The notes: generated by a model from the sequence alone, not told the origin. Positions 15,994-25,307 are shown, numbered from the stretch's first letter. The stretch is 64,000 bases of DNA from an uncultured Oscillospiraceae bacterium (GCA_910586535.1 CAJUHS010000009.1:1-64000); one strand, 5' to 3'. Numbers and translations are program-made.

Positions 15994-16441
15994 TATAATG
16001 ACCCGTTCTCCCGAAGAAACTATTGCTTTTGCGGAAAAGATAGGAAAACTGCTCCGCGGAGGTGATATTATCGCCTACAGAGGCGGTTTGGGAGCGGGAA
16101 AAACCACTTTTACACGCGGGATCGCCGTTGGAATGGGTCTGCCAGATGAAGTATCATCGCCGACCTTTGCGCTGGTAAACGAGTACCGCGGAAAGGAACT
16201 GACCCTTTACCATTTTGATATGTACAGGATAATGAATGCCGAATCCCTTGAGACAACGGGGTTCTACGATTATATTTCCGATGACTCTGTCATTGTCTGC
16301 GAATGGTCGGAAAATATAGCGGACTGTCTGCCGGAAAACATTATAACGGTAACAATTGAAGCCGCCGAAGAAAATGTCCGCAAAATAACCGTGGAGGGAG
16401 ATGAACGCTTTGATACTGCTGGGGATCGACACGTCTGGTAA
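15986..16441 (+). CDS. tsaE: tRNA t6A synthesis ATPase TsaE
   Basis: This P-loop ATPase is needed with TsaB and TsaD for threonylcarbamoylation of tRNA at A37. The Walker A is GGLGAGKTTFTRG (about 31-43), and the DMYR and CEWSEN elements are visible. The start at 15986 (MFNIMTRS) has GAGGA upstream and overlaps the GNAT stop. A start at 15962 would have no ribosome site. The 151 residues match the family. Confidence 0.93.
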   Translation: MFNIMTRSPEETIAFAEKIGKLLRGGDIIAYRGGLGAGKTTFTRGIAVGMGLPDEVSSPTFALVNEYRGKELTLYHFDMYRIMNAESLETTGFYDYISDDSVIVCEWSENIADCLPENIITVTIEAAEENVRKITVEGDERFDTAGDRHVW

Positions 16442-17069
16442 AACGGCCTCCGCGGCGGTATGCACCGAAAACGCGGTGCTTGCCCAGACTGCGGTCTACA
16501 CAAAGCTGACACATTCGCAGGTCATACTGCCTATATGCAAGGACGTGCTGAAAAGCACGGGACTGGAGCTTTCAGACGTTGACGTTATCGCGGCGGCGGC
16601 AGGTCCCGGGTCTTACACCGGTCTGAGGATAGGCATAGCTGCGGTAAAAGCAATGTGCTTCGCTCTTGACAAGCCGTGTATAGGAATATCTACGCTGGAA
16701 GCTCTTGCCTATAACGTTTCGCTGCACCGCGGTCTTATCTGCGCAGTCATGGCGGCTCGGCTCGATCTGGTGTACTGCGCTGTATTCCGCTCCGACGGAA
16801 AAAATATTACGCGGCTTTCGGAAGACAAACTGCTCCCCATAGCGGAGCTTCAGTTAGGTCTGGAGGCAGCCGGCGAGTACGTTGTTACCGTAGGCGACGC
16901 TGCGGAAAAGCTCGGCGGGGAGAGATTCCTGACTGCTCCCCCGCACTTAAAGCTTCAGCTTGCTTCAAGCCTGTGCACGGCGGGATTTACGAGAGAGCCA
17001 TACTCTCCCGATAAACTGGAAGCGGCGTACATGGAAATAACCAAGGCGGAAAAGGATTTAAAAAAATAA
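16401..17069 (+). CDS. tsaB: tRNA t6A synthesis protein TsaB
   Basis: This ASKHA-fold partner of TsaD is required for t6A formation. The N-terminus LLGIDTSGKTASAAVCTEN and the VIAAAAGPGSYTGLRIGIAA motif (about 62-81) are diagnostic. The gene overlaps tsaE by 41 bases in another frame, and GGGAG precedes its ATG. The usual third neighbour, rimI, is absent. Confidence 0.93.
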   Translation: MNALILLGIDTSGKTASAAVCTENAVLAQTAVYTKLTHSQVILPICKDVLKSTGLELSDVDVIAAAAGPGSYTGLRIGIAAVKAMCFALDKPCIGISTLEALAYNVSLHRGLICAVMAARLDLVYCAVFRSDGKNITRLSEDKLLPIAELQLGLEAAGEYVVTVGDAAEKLGGERFLTAPPHLKLQLASSLCTAGFTREPYSPDKLEAAYMEITKAEKDLKK

Positions 17070-17118
17070 TTTCGGGAATAAAGCAAAAAATCCAAAATAA
17101 AATACAGGGGGAAATTTT

Positions 17119-17586
17119 ATGGGTACGGTACTTATTCTTGCAATAATCGCTCTTCTTATTTCGGGACCTGTTATGTCGGCGGGATTCGGAAAGCGTCAGG
17201 AGGAAAACAACCGCCGTCTGATAGCGTTCATTCTGGAAAACTACGACGCTCTTGCCGGAGGCTCTGTTCTGACCTATGACGGCGCGCCTGTCAGCTATAG
17301 CTCACAGCTTACGCGCTTTCGGTACTGCTACTCATACATAATCATGACAAGCACACGAAGCTCGGGGCTGTACCTTGCAGACGGCCTTGACTGCGACGAA
17401 GCGAAAAACGCAAAGCTGACCTGCCAGCTCATCACGGCTCTGTCGGGCTGGTGGGGCATTCCCTGGGGGATCGTGCACTCTATTCAGTTCCTTGTCTCAA
17501 ACGGCGTCAAAAACGGCACGAACGACGATACCGTAGGAGATATCATGAAGCGAATCAGAAATGCGGAAAGTGTACCCAACTCATGA
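17119..17586 (+). CDS. Hypothetical membrane-associated protein
   Basis: This 155-residue protein begins with a hydrophobic helix (VLILAIIALLISGPVM, residues 4-19) that may anchor it or serve as a signal. A soluble part with several Tyr/Ser-rich stretches follows, then a Trp-rich segment (GWWGIPWGIVHSIQF, about 111-125) that could be a second membrane contact. A strong GGGGGAAA ribosome site precedes the ATG. I cannot assign a family. Confidence 0.65.
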   Translation: MGTVLILAIIALLISGPVMSAGFGKRQEENNRRLIAFILENYDALAGGSVLTYDGAPVSYSSQLTRFRYCYSYIIMTSTRSSGLYLADGLDCDEAKNAKLTCQLITALSGWWGIPWGIVHSIQFLVSNGVKNGTNDDTVGDIMKRIRNAESVPNS

Positions 17587-17616
17587 TATACCGAAAAGTA
17601 AAATTACGGAAAACAC

Positions 17617-17645
17617 TTGATTGAAATATAAAAATATGATATAAT
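17617..17645 (+). promoter_or_regulatory. Promoter upstream of rpiB
   Basis: TTGATT (17617-17622), 17 bases, then a perfect TATAAT (17640-17645). It sits in the 92-base gap before rpiB and could also drive upp. Confidence 0.72.
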
Positions 17646-17678
17646 AATAATCAACATATAATTATTTCGGAGGAACTT

Positions 17679-18116
17679 ATGATTGCTATAGGAAGCGACC
17701 ACGGCGGCTACGAACTTAAACAGGCTGTCACCGCCTGGCTCAGAGAAAAAAATATCCCGTTTTTGGAGTTCGGCTGTATGGACGGTCAAAGCTGCGATTA
17801 CCCGCTTGTGGCTTCCGAGGTGTGCGGCAGGATACTCAACGGAAGCGCAGACAAAGCCATACTTATCTGCGGCACAGGCATAGGTATTTCCATTGCGGCA
17901 AATAAAATAAAGGGTATTAGAGCCGCGCTCTGCACCGATACATACATGGCAAAGTACACCAGACTGCATAACAACGCAAACGTCCTGTGCATGGGCGGAC
18001 GCGTTACAGGCAGCGGCTCCGCTGTGGAGATAGTTGATACGTTTCTGAATACAGGCTTTGAGGGCGGCAGACATCAGCGGAGAGTAGATCAGATATCCGA
18101 CCTTGAAAACAACTGA
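17679..18116 (+). CDS. rpiB: Ribose 5-phosphate isomerase B (RpiB/LacAB family)
   Basis: The enzyme interconverts ribose 5-phosphate and ribulose 5-phosphate. The N-terminal GSDHGGYELK and the active-site stretch ICGTGIGISIAANKIKGIRAA (about 65-85) are conserved, with the catalytic Cys in CGTG. The 145 residues match the family. The gene precedes upp by about 20 bases; supplying pentose phosphate for PRPP beside a PRPP-using enzyme makes sense. Confidence 0.92.
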   Translation: MIAIGSDHGGYELKQAVTAWLREKNIPFLEFGCMDGQSCDYPLVASEVCGRILNGSADKAILICGTGIGISIAANKIKGIRAALCTDTYMAKYTRLHNNANVLCMGGRVTGSGSAVEIVDTFLNTGFEGGRHQRRVDQISDLENN

Positions 18117-18136
18117 AAACCGAAAGGATGAATTTT

Positions 18137-18766
18137 ATGGAAAACGTTACTATAATCGAACACCCCCTTGTACAGCACAAAATATCTCTCCTGAGGGACA
18201 TCAACACAGGCTCCAAGGAGTTCAGGGAGCTGGTATCCGAGACCGCTATGCTCATGTGCTACGAGGCTACAAGAGACCTTCCGCTGAAAACTGTGGAGGT
18301 TCAGACTCCCCTCGCTATTGCTAAAACCAAGGTAATTTCCGGAAGAAAGCTTGCTTTTGTTCCTATCCTGAGAGCGGGTCTGGGTATGGTTGACGGAGCG
18401 GTACAGCTTGTTCCTGCGGCTAAAATAGGTCACATAGGTATTTTTCGCGATCCCGAAACAAAAAACGCAGTTCAGTATTACTGCAAACTGCCCTTTGACA
18501 TTGCCGAGAGAGACGTTATCGTCACCGACATTATGCTCGCCACAGGCGGCACTGTCGTTAAAACTATTGAGATACTCAAAAACGCGGGTGCAAAAAACAT
18601 TAAAATAATGTGCATAATCACTTGTCCAGAGGGGATAGAAGCCGTTCACAAAGCGTACCCCGATGTAGAAATATACTGCGGAGCAGTGGATGAAAAGCTG
18701 GACGAGAATCTTTATATCGTTCCCGGAATGGGCGACGCGGGAGACAGAATTTTCGGCACTAAATAA
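18137..18766 (+). CDS. upp: Uracil phosphoribosyltransferase
   Basis: This salvage enzyme makes UMP from uracil and PRPP. The PRPP-binding motif VTDIMLATGGTVVKTIE (about 126-142) and the C-terminal GDAGDRIFGTK are typical. The start at 18137 gives the standard 209 residues and is spaced 8 bases from GAAAGGA; an ATG at 18128 abuts that site and is unlikely. Confidence 0.95.
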   Translation: MENVTIIEHPLVQHKISLLRDINTGSKEFRELVSETAMLMCYEATRDLPLKTVEVQTPLAIAKTKVISGRKLAFVPILRAGLGMVDGAVQLVPAAKIGHIGIFRDPETKNAVQYYCKLPFDIAERDVIVTDIMLATGGTVVKTIEILKNAGAKNIKIMCIITCPEGIEAVHKAYPDVEIYCGAVDEKLDENLYIVPGMGDAGDRIFGTK

Positions 18767-18778
18767 GCATATAGTAAT

Positions 18779-18801
18779 AGCGCCGGACGCATTTCGGCGC
18801 T
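18779..18801 (+). terminator. Hairpin after upp, weak terminator
   Basis: AGCGCCG (18779-18785) pairs with CGGCGCT (18795-18801) across a 9-base loop, followed by GATTTTG. The short T-run suggests partial termination before glmS. Confidence 0.5.
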
Positions 18802-18837
18802 GATTTTGTAATCCCAATAATAGTAAGGAGCAGTTTT

Positions 18838-20661
18838 ATGTGCGGAATAGTTGGATTTGTGGGCAAAGAAGCCTGCTCGGATTTTTTGGTGGACGCTTTG
18901 AAAAAGCTGGAGTACAGAGGCTACGACTCGGCCGGCATAGCCGTCTTCGAGGGCGACAGGATAAAGACCGTCAAGGCTAAGGGAAAGATCGACGAGGGGC
19001 TTTCTCCCAAGCTTAAAGCGGAGAAAAAGCTGAACGCGACCTGCGGCATAGGTCACACCCGCTGGGCAACCCACGGCGAACCCTCGGACGTGAACGCTCA
19101 CCCCATAGGAAACGGCAGGGTGTGTATAGTCCACAACGGAATTATCGAGAATTACCGCGAAATAAAGGCTTTTCTGACAGGCAAGGGCTACGGCTTTGAA
19201 AGTGAGACGGACACCGAGACCGTGGCTAAGCTACTGGATTACTACTATAACGGAGACCCTGTCAAGGCTATTGAAAAGGCCGTGGAGGACATCGAGGGAG
19301 CGTACTCTCTCGGAATTATTTTCCGCGAGCATAAAAACGTGATATATGCGGTGAGAAAGGACAGTCCTCTTATCGTAGGCAAGGGGGACGGCGAGAGCTA
19401 TATCGCTTCGGACGTTACCGCTATTTTGGAGCATACCCGCGATTACTACTGCCTCGAAAGGGGAGAGATAGCCGTACTTGACGAAAGCGGCATACGCTTT
19501 ACCGATATGCACGGCGAGCCTATTGAAAAGGAGCTTCTTACAGCGACCTGGGACGTTGCTTCCGCGCAAAAAGGCGGCTACGAGCATTTCATGCTGAAAG
19601 AGATACACGAGCAGCCTGACGCTTTGCGGAACACCGTTTCCCCCCGAATCAGGGACGGTCTGCCCGACTTCGGTGAATGCGGTCTTACTCCTGAAAAGAT
19701 ACGCAGCTATAAAAATATTTTTATCGTCGGCTGCGGCTCTGCTATGCACTCGGGAATGGTGGGCAAGTATCTCATCGAGGCTCTGGCGCGGACTCCTGTC
19801 ATAGTGGATATTGCTTCGGAGTTCCGTTACCGCGACCCGCTGGTTTCAGAGGATGACTTGGTTGTAATTATTTCCCAGTCCGGCGAGACCGCCGATACAT
19901 TGGAAGCTTTGAAGATCGCTAAGCGCAAGGGCGCGGAGACCCTCGCCGTGGTAAATGTTGTGGGCTCGTCCATTGCCCGCGAGGCTGATATGGTAATTTA
20001 CACAAATGCGGGTCCCGAGATTTCGGTATGCTCCACAAAGGCGTATGCGGTGCAGGTGGCGTTTATGTACCTGTTTGCGTTCGAAGTAGCCTACGCTTTG
20101 GGCAAGATCGACGAAAGCGAGTGCAGGCGGCTTGTGGCGGGACTTGAGGAAGTCCCCCCAAAAATAAAGGAATGTCTGGAGGACGTTGCGCCGTACCAGT
20201 ATGTTGCTTCCAAAATTTTCAACGCCTCCAGCCTGATGTACATAGGCAGAGGACTTGACAACGCCCTTAGCATGGAGGGGTCGCTGAAGCTGAAAGAAAT
20301 TTCCTACATTCACAGCGAAGCCTATGCGGCGGGTGAACTGAAGCACGGCACTATTTCCCTTATTGAGGAAGGGACGCCTGTTATCGCGGTGGCGACCCAG
20401 TCCGCGCTGTTTGAAAAAACCTTGTCAAACGTGCGTACGGTGAAAAGCCGCGGCGCAAAGGTGGTAATGATATGCAAGGAAAGCGAGCAGCTTGACAGTG
20501 AATGCGCCGATTTCAAGATAGGTCTGCCCAACGCTGAGGATCTGTTCCTGCCTCTTATATCGGTTGTGGCAATGCAGCTTATAGCGTACTACACGGCGGT
20601 ACAGAGAGGCTGCGACGTGGATAAGCCGAGAAATCTTGCAAAGTCCGTGACCGTAGAATGA
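18838..20661 (+). CDS. glmS: Glutamine:fructose-6-phosphate aminotransferase (isomerizing)
   Basis: The enzyme makes glucosamine 6-phosphate, the first step to UDP-GlcNAc and peptidoglycan. The N-terminal MCGIVGFVG has the nucleophile Cys2 of a class II glutaminase. Two SIS sugar-isomerase domains follow (about 290-430 and 460-590), and the C-terminus KPRNLAKSVTVE is the family signature. The 607 residues are typical. The 71-base leader holds the upp hairpin but no room for a glmS ribozyme. Confidence 0.96.
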   Translation: MCGIVGFVGKEACSDFLVDALKKLEYRGYDSAGIAVFEGDRIKTVKAKGKIDEGLSPKLKAEKKLNATCGIGHTRWATHGEPSDVNAHPIGNGRVCIVHNGIIENYREIKAFLTGKGYGFESETDTETVAKLLDYYYNGDPVKAIEKAVEDIEGAYSLGIIFREHKNVIYAVRKDSPLIVGKGDGESYIASDVTAILEHTRDYYCLERGEIAVLDESGIRFTDMHGEPIEKELLTATWDVASAQKGGYEHFMLKEIHEQPDALRNTVSPRIRDGLPDFGECGLTPEKIRSYKNIFIVGCGSAMHSGMVGKYLIEALARTPVIVDIASEFRYRDPLVSEDDLVVIISQSGETADTLEALKIAKRKGAETLAVVNVVGSSIAREADMVIYTNAGPEISVCSTKAYAVQVAFMYLFAFEVAYALGKIDESECRRLVAGLEEVPPKIKECLEDVAPYQYVASKIFNASSLMYIGRGLDNALSMEGSLKLKEISYIHSEAYAAGELKHGTISLIEEGTPVIAVATQSALFEKTLSNVRTVKSRGAKVVMICKESEQLDSECADFKIGLPNAEDLFLPLISVVAMQLIAYYTAVQRGCDVDKPRNLAKSVTVE

Positions 20662-20707
20662 TTTGTCATTTCCACTACCCCCTTAATTTTGAAAAGGAAG
20701 CCATTAA

Positions 20708-21685
20708 ATGGAAAAAGAACTTATAACAATGATAGTCCCCTGCTATAACGAGGAAGAAGTCCTGCCGCTGTTTCATACGGAAATACTGCGTGTGTCTAAA
20801 GAAATGTCGGAAAAAAATCCCGGTCTGGAGTTTGAATTTCTCTTTATAGACGACGGCTCAAAGGACGGAACGCTTGATATCCTGCGGAAATATTCCGCCG
20901 AGGATAAGCGTTTCCGATACATTTCGTTCAGCCGCAACTTCGGCAAGGAGGCGGGTATGCTTGCGGGAATGGAACATTCCAAAGGAGACTACGTTGTGAT
21001 AATGGACGCCGATCTTCAGCACCCGCCGTCCTTTCTCCCGGAAATGTACGAGTATGTTTCAAGCGGCGAGTACGACTGTGCTTCCACTCAGCGCACCTCC
21101 CGAAAAGGCGAGCCGAAGCTGCTGTCATTTTTTGCCAGAAGCTTCTATAAGGTAATAAACAAAATTTCCCAGACCCATATTACTGAGAGCACCTCAGACT
21201 TTCGCTTCATGACTCGGCAAATGGTTGACGCGATCCTTTCAATGCAGGAGTACAACCGTTTTTCCAAGGGTATCTTCAGCTGGGTAGGCTTCAGAACAAA
21301 GTATATCGAGTACGAAAATGTAGAGCGCGCCGCCGGCAAGACCACATGGAGCTTCTGGAAGCTGCTTCTGTACTCCTTTGAGGGTATAACGGCGTTTTCC
21401 ACAGCCCCTCTTTATCTTGCTGTTATTATGGGACTTGTCTTCCTGCTCCTTGCCATTTTAGTGGCTCTCAAGACCCTTATCTGCGGTGAGGAAATGTGGG
21501 GTACTCCCCTTGTCGTAACACTGATATGCCTTGTGGGAGGGATACAGCTTTTCTGCATGGGTATTTTGGGGCAGTATCTTGCTAAGACATACATGGAGGT
21601 CAAGAACAGACCTAAGTACATTATAGGAGAAACCGAGCGTGAAACGCCACGCGGCGTAAGTCCTCCCCGCCGCAGTAAAGAATAA
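20708..21685 (+). CDS. GT2 glycosyltransferase, polyprenyl-phosphate sugar transferase type
   Basis: This DPM1/GtrB-like enzyme transfers a sugar from a nucleotide donor to undecaprenyl phosphate. The GT2 motifs are MIVPCYNEEEVLP (residues 8-20), FIDDGSKDGT (about 46-55) and MDADLQHPP (about 98-106). Two C-terminal membrane helices (about 236-258 and 270-295) fit the family. The partner flippase or transferase is not nearby. The sugar cannot be predicted from the sequence alone. Confidence 0.88.
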   Translation: MEKELITMIVPCYNEEEVLPLFHTEILRVSKEMSEKNPGLEFEFLFIDDGSKDGTLDILRKYSAEDKRFRYISFSRNFGKEAGMLAGMEHSKGDYVVIMDADLQHPPSFLPEMYEYVSSGEYDCASTQRTSRKGEPKLLSFFARSFYKVINKISQTHITESTSDFRFMTRQMVDAILSMQEYNRFSKGIFSWVGFRTKYIEYENVERAAGKTTWSFWKLLLYSFEGITAFSTAPLYLAVIMGLVFLLLAILVALKTLICGEEMWGTPLVVTLICLVGGIQLFCMGILGQYLAKTYMEVKNRPKYIIGETERETPRGVSPPRRSKE

Positions 21686-21803
21686 ACCTATACTGTACAG
21701 TCCCTCTCAAGGGAGCGGGCAAATTTGTTTAAATATTAAAGCAGGTTTTAAGCAATACGGCTTCTTGCCTCTAAAAATCTTGCTTCTGAAAGGATAGATA
21801 ACT

Positions 21804-22349
21804 ATGAACATCTGGCACGACATTTCCCCCAACCGCATTACAAAGGAGAACTTTTACGCAGTAATCGAAATTCAAAAGGGCAGCAAAATGAAATATGAAC
21901 TTGACAAGAAAACTGGTTTCCTGCTGCTGGACAGAGTTTTGTACACCTCTACGCACTACCCTGCCAACTACGGCTTTATCCCCCGCACCTATGCAGAGGA
22001 CGGCGACCCGCTGGATGTACTGGTGCTTTGCTCCGAACCAATAAACTCGCTTGCGCTTGTGAAATGCTACCCTATCGGAGTGATCTCCATGCTGGACAAC
22101 GGAGCGCTGGACGACAAAATAATCGCTATCCCGTTCAACGATCCGACATATAACAGCTACAAGGACATAAGCGAGCTTCCTAAACATATTTTTGACGAAA
22201 TGTCCCACTTCTTTACGGTGTATAAATCGCTGGAGGGCAAAGAAACAGTCATTGATGAAATGAAAGGAAGAGAAGACGCAATAGCGATCATTGAGCGCTG
22301 TATAGACCGGTATATTGACAGCTTCTGCAAGGGAAAGATAAAAGAATAA
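21804..22349 (+). CDS. ppa: Inorganic pyrophosphatase, family I
   Basis: This soluble pyrophosphatase hydrolyses PPi. The motif YPANYGFIPRTYAEDGDPLD (about 52-71) with its metal-binding Asp residues is diagnostic, and the 181 residues match the bacterial enzyme. GAAAGGA precedes the ATG, and a strong terminator follows directly, so it is the last gene of this plus-strand block. Confidence 0.94.
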   Translation: MNIWHDISPNRITKENFYAVIEIQKGSKMKYELDKKTGFLLLDRVLYTSTHYPANYGFIPRTYAEDGDPLDVLVLCSEPINSLALVKCYPIGVISMLDNGALDDKIIAIPFNDPTYNSYKDISELPKHIFDEMSHFFTVYKSLEGKETVIDEMKGREDAIAIIERCIDRYIDSFCKGKIKE

Positions 22350-22355
22350 CGATTG

Positions 22356-22390
22356 AATCCGTCTGCACTTTTGCAGACGGATTTTGTTTT
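22356..22390 (+). terminator. Terminator after ppa
   Basis: AATCCGTCTGCA (22356-22367) and TGCAGACGGATT (22372-22383) form a 12-bp perfect stem with a 4-base loop, followed by TTGTTTT. Confidence 0.92.
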
Positions 22391-22537
22391 AACTTTATAT
22401 TAGCTGACATAAATTTACATAAGCAAAAACAAATTCCGCTAATGCAAATAAAAAATTTTTAATAAACTGCAAAAATACCTTTCTTATTCGTTTTATTATT
22501 GAGATTCCGCCAAAACCGTTCCGTTGTTTTTATAGGC

Positions 22538-23005
22538 TTACAATTCCATACGCATTTCGGTATTTCCGCGGGGAATGAAACCTTTTTTCAAGTACACCGG
22601 CTTACCCGTTTCTGTTGCGGAAAGGTCTATGCAGGTGATGCCCTCTTTTTTTGCGTCCTCAATAAGCCTGTCCAGAATTTGAGAGGCTATCCCCATTCGG
22701 CGGTATCCGTTGCAGGTGTACACATTCATCAGATAACATGTGCTGCCGCTTAAAAAGTGTACGCTTGCTGGCTTTTGCAGCCTTACCATGAATATCACAG
22801 CTACCGGTACTCCTTTGTCCTCGGCAAAATATGCGGTGAAATCCCGCCCCATGTGCTCCTTGAAGTATGCGGGGAGCTGAGCTTTTAGCGCGTCTGCCTG
22901 CGCCTCTGAAAGCTCGCCCTCCACATCGGTCATGTATAAAAATCTGAAACGAACGAGAGTGTCCACATCGTTTAAATCAGCTGTTCTTATTGTAATATTT
23001 CCCAA
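22538..23005 (-). CDS. GNAT N-acetyltransferase
   Basis: The acetyl-CoA motif YTCNGYRRMGIASQILDRLI and the later TETGKPVYLKKGFIPRGNTEM pattern identify a GNAT enzyme of about 155 residues. The best start is a TTG at 23005, nine bases after GGGGG; an alternative TTG at 23044 has no ribosome site. Substrate unknown. It follows the monooxygenase-like gene by about 50 bases on the same strand. Confidence 0.82.
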   Translation of the reverse strand: MGNITIRTADLNDVDTLVRFRFLYMTDVEGELSEAQADALKAQLPAYFKEHMGRDFTAYFAEDKGVPVAVIFMVRLQKPASVHFLSGSTCYLMNVYTCNGYRRMGIASQILDRLIEDAKKEGITCIDLSATETGKPVYLKKGFIPRGNTEMRMEL

Positions 23006-23055
23006 ATCAAATTTCCCCCAAATGTGCAGACAGCCGTACTGCAAAGTAAAAGAAT

Positions 23056-23388
23056 TTATCTTTTTATGAATTTTTCATCGGAATCGGGGATACCATCTTT
23101 ATCCGATACAAACCGCTCGACGCTCATGCGCAGATCATATTTTTCCCTTAATTGGATTATGGTTTTCATCATAGGCGACGAATGGTGAAGGTCTATGGAC
23201 TGCTGATCACGCCAGCGGTCGATAAGCAGAACAGTTTCGCAGTCCCTCAAGGGAAAGAAATATTCATACTTTTCGTTTCCGTCCTCTCCGCGGATAAGCT
23301 CAGCCGTACCGCTGTTTTCCATTTCTTCCGCAAATTTTCTTGCGTTTCCGTTTTCTCCGCTGTAGTAAATATTTATCGTAATGCTCAT
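23056..23388 (-). CDS. ABM-type (antibiotic biosynthesis monooxygenase fold) protein
   Basis: This 110-residue protein has the ferredoxin-like ABM pattern: an N-terminal beta strand, FFPLRDCETVLLIDRWRDQQS, then LHHSSPMMKTI (His-containing helix). Members include quinol monooxygenases and heme-degrading enzymes, but many small ones are uncharacterised. A good GGAGAA ribosome site precedes the ATG. The fold call is fairly firm, the reaction is not. Confidence 0.75.
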   Translation of the reverse strand: MSITINIYYSGENGNARKFAEEMENSGTAELIRGEDGNEKYEYFFPLRDCETVLLIDRWRDQQSIDLHHSSPMMKTIIQLREKYDLRMSVERFVSDKDGIPDSDEKFIKR

Positions 23389-23487
23389 AAGCTTTTCTCC
23401 GTAGATTTAATTTTATAAAATATGGCAAGTAAAATTAACTGCCTTAATGCCGTCCAAACATTTATTAAAGTCAATTTCTATATCAAT

Positions 23488-23835
23488 TTAATATGTAATA
23501 CCGTCAGTCGTATACGACTCAAAGCAGGGTGTTTTCCACCAAGACGTTGAGCAATAAAAATGCTCGCTGCTGTCAAGCACAAGGTCTTCCAGCTTTCGGT
23601 ACATTGCCATTCTTGCTTCTGGCGTACTGTCTGAAAACTATTCTTCGGAAATTATTTTCTTCAACTCGTCGGAAAGCATGGAATATGTAACTTTCCCCTG
23701 CCAGCCGGAAACGCATATTTCACGCGAAAATTCTACAGCGTTGTAGGAGTTCACCGCAAGTAAGAAAAATGCTGATGCCAAAGCTATAAGGACTGCCGAT
23801 ATTGTCAAGACAATCTTTCCTAATTTTGTTATAAT
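23488..23835 (-). pseudogene. Small membrane-protein gene interrupted by an in-frame amber codon
   Basis: On the minus strand one reading frame runs from about 23835 to a TAA at 23488-23490. It is broken only by a TAG at 23638-23640. The first part has a membrane helix (KIVLTISAVLIALASAFFLL), then VSGWQGKVTYSMLSDELKK. After the TAG, 49 further codons encode a soluble Trp/Cys-containing tail (EDLVLDSSEHF, STSWWKTPCFESY). No ATG fits: the ribosome site GGGAGG (about 23849-23844) points to ATT or ATA codons, and the ATG-type reading from 23892 would start inside the terminator of the peptidase gene. Lost start plus amber suggests decay. Readthrough or sequence error are alternatives. Confidence 0.55.
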
Positions 23836-23858
23836 GTCACTTTCCTCCCGAACAAACC

Positions 23859-23889
23859 GTACGGCGGACAGCCTCCCCGTCCGCCGTAC
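23859..23889 (-). terminator. Terminator after the M18 aminopeptidase gene
   Basis: GTACGGCGGAC (23859-23869) pairs perfectly with GTCCGCCGTAC (23879-23889) around a 9-base loop. On the minus strand it is followed by GGTTTGTT, a modest T-rich tract. Confidence 0.6.
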
Positions 23890-23903
23890 CAAATCAGAAC
23901 ATT

Positions 23904-25307
23904 TTACTCACCCAAAAACGCGCAGAACGCCTTGTATGTCATGTAGACGTCGGTTTTCGCCACGATCTCGTAGGGAGCGTGCATTGCCAGAACGGGTACT
24001 CCTACATCGATAACGTCCATGCCGAGATTGGCAATATATGCAGCAACTGTCCCGCCGCCGCCGAGATCAACCTTGCCAAGCTCTCCCGTCTGCCAGATAA
24101 TGCTGTTATTTTCCATTAGGGCACGAACTCTGCCTACAAATTCAGCGGAAGCGTCGGAAGTTCCCGACTTTCCTCTTGAACCGGTAAACTTAGTCACCAC
24201 CACGCCCTTGTTCAGGAAAGCGGCATTGCGCTTCTCCACAACGTCGGGGAAGGTAGGATCAAACGCAGCGTTTACGTCTGCAGAAAGACATTCTGAATTG
24301 GATACAAGAGTCCTGCCCTTTACGCCGAAGCTGTCCGCAAGATCGTACAGGAAATTTTTAAGATACGCGGAACAAAGTCCGGTGTTGCCGTCACTGCCTG
24401 TTTCCTCCTTGTCGGTAAGGCAGACCACGGCGGTCTTGTTTACCTTATCGCAGCCGAGAATAGCCTCCAGAGCGGTATAGGCGCATACTCTGTCGTCGTG
24501 TCCGTAAGACCCGATAAGACTCCGGTCAAAGCCCACGTCCTTAGCCTTAAAAGCGGGAACCATTTCAAACTCCGCCGAAAGAAAATCCGCTTCGGTCAAA
24601 CCGTACTTTTCATTCAGCACCGCCATGATATTCAGCTTTACCTTTTCGCTCACATCGTCGTCACGGAAAGGTCTGGAACCTACGACAACGTTAAGCTCCT
24701 CTCCCTTTATGCCATCCGCAAGAGTACGCTTCACTTGCTCCTGAGCAAGATGTGGCAGGAGGTCGCTTACAAAGAATACGGGATCGTTTTCTTCCTCTCC
24801 TATACGCAGTTCCACCTTTGTTCCATCTTTTTTGACAGCTACGCCGTGTAATGCAAGGGGCATTGCCGTCCACTGGTACTTTTTGATACCGCCGTAGTAG
24901 TGAGTCTTGAAAAGAGCAATATCATTGTCCTCGTAAAGGGGATTCTGTTTAAGATCAAGTCTTGGGGAGTCGATATGCGCAGCCGCAAGGTGAACTCCCT
25001 TATCCAAAGGCTCGCTGCCTATTACTGCCAAGATGACCGCCTTGCTGCGGTTGCAGTAATAAATCTTATCCCCGGCTTTCAGAGACATTCCCGCCTTATA
25101 TTCCTTAAAACCTTCTTTTTCGGCAAGAGCTATCGCAGTCTTTGCAGCCTCACGCTCGGTCTTGGAGCGATCAAGAAAATTCTTGTAGCTCTCGCAAAAA
25201 TCATCGCAAGCCGCAATTTCCAACTCGGACATAATAAGCCCCGCGTGCTTTTTCTCCATAAAAAGCTGCTCTTTGAGAAGCTCTGCCTTTGATTTTTCAT
25301 TTGCCAT
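23904..25307 (-). CDS. M18 family aminopeptidase (aspartyl aminopeptidase type)
   Basis: This cytoplasmic dizinc aminopeptidase has 467 residues. Zinc and catalytic motifs are AAHIDSPRLDLKQNP (about 108-122), GSYGHDDRVCAYTALEA (about 267-283) and DKEETGSDGN (about 299-308), in the order expected for M18. It probably removes N-terminal Asp or Glu residues; some Firmicute homologues prefer other residues. A GGAAAGGA site precedes the ATG. It is a single gene with its own terminator. Confidence 0.92.
   Translation of the reverse strand: MANEKSKAELLKEQLFMEKKHAGLIMSELEIAACDDFCESYKNFLDRSKTEREAAKTAIALAEKEGFKEYKAGMSLKAGDKIYYCNRSKAVILAVIGSEPLDKGVHLAAAHIDSPRLDLKQNPLYEDNDIALFKTHYYGGIKKYQWTAMPLALHGVAVKKDGTKVELRIGEEENDPVFFVSDLLPHLAQEQVKRTLADGIKGEELNVVVGSRPFRDDDVSEKVKLNIMAVLNEKYGLTEADFLSAEFEMVPAFKAKDVGFDRSLIGSYGHDDRVCAYTALEAILGCDKVNKTAVVCLTDKEETGSDGNTGLCSAYLKNFLYDLADSFGVKGRTLVSNSECLSADVNAAFDPTFPDVVEKRNAAFLNKGVVVTKFTGSRGKSGTSDASAEFVGRVRALMENNSIIWQTGELGKVDLGGGGTVAAYIANLGMDVIDVGVPVLAMHAPYEIVAKTDVYMTYKAFCAFLGE

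Noticed and set aside
18767..18837. glmS ribozyme upstream of glmS
   Set aside because: The gap is only 71 bases and is mostly taken up by the upp terminator hairpin; a glmS ribozyme needs more space and conserved pairing.
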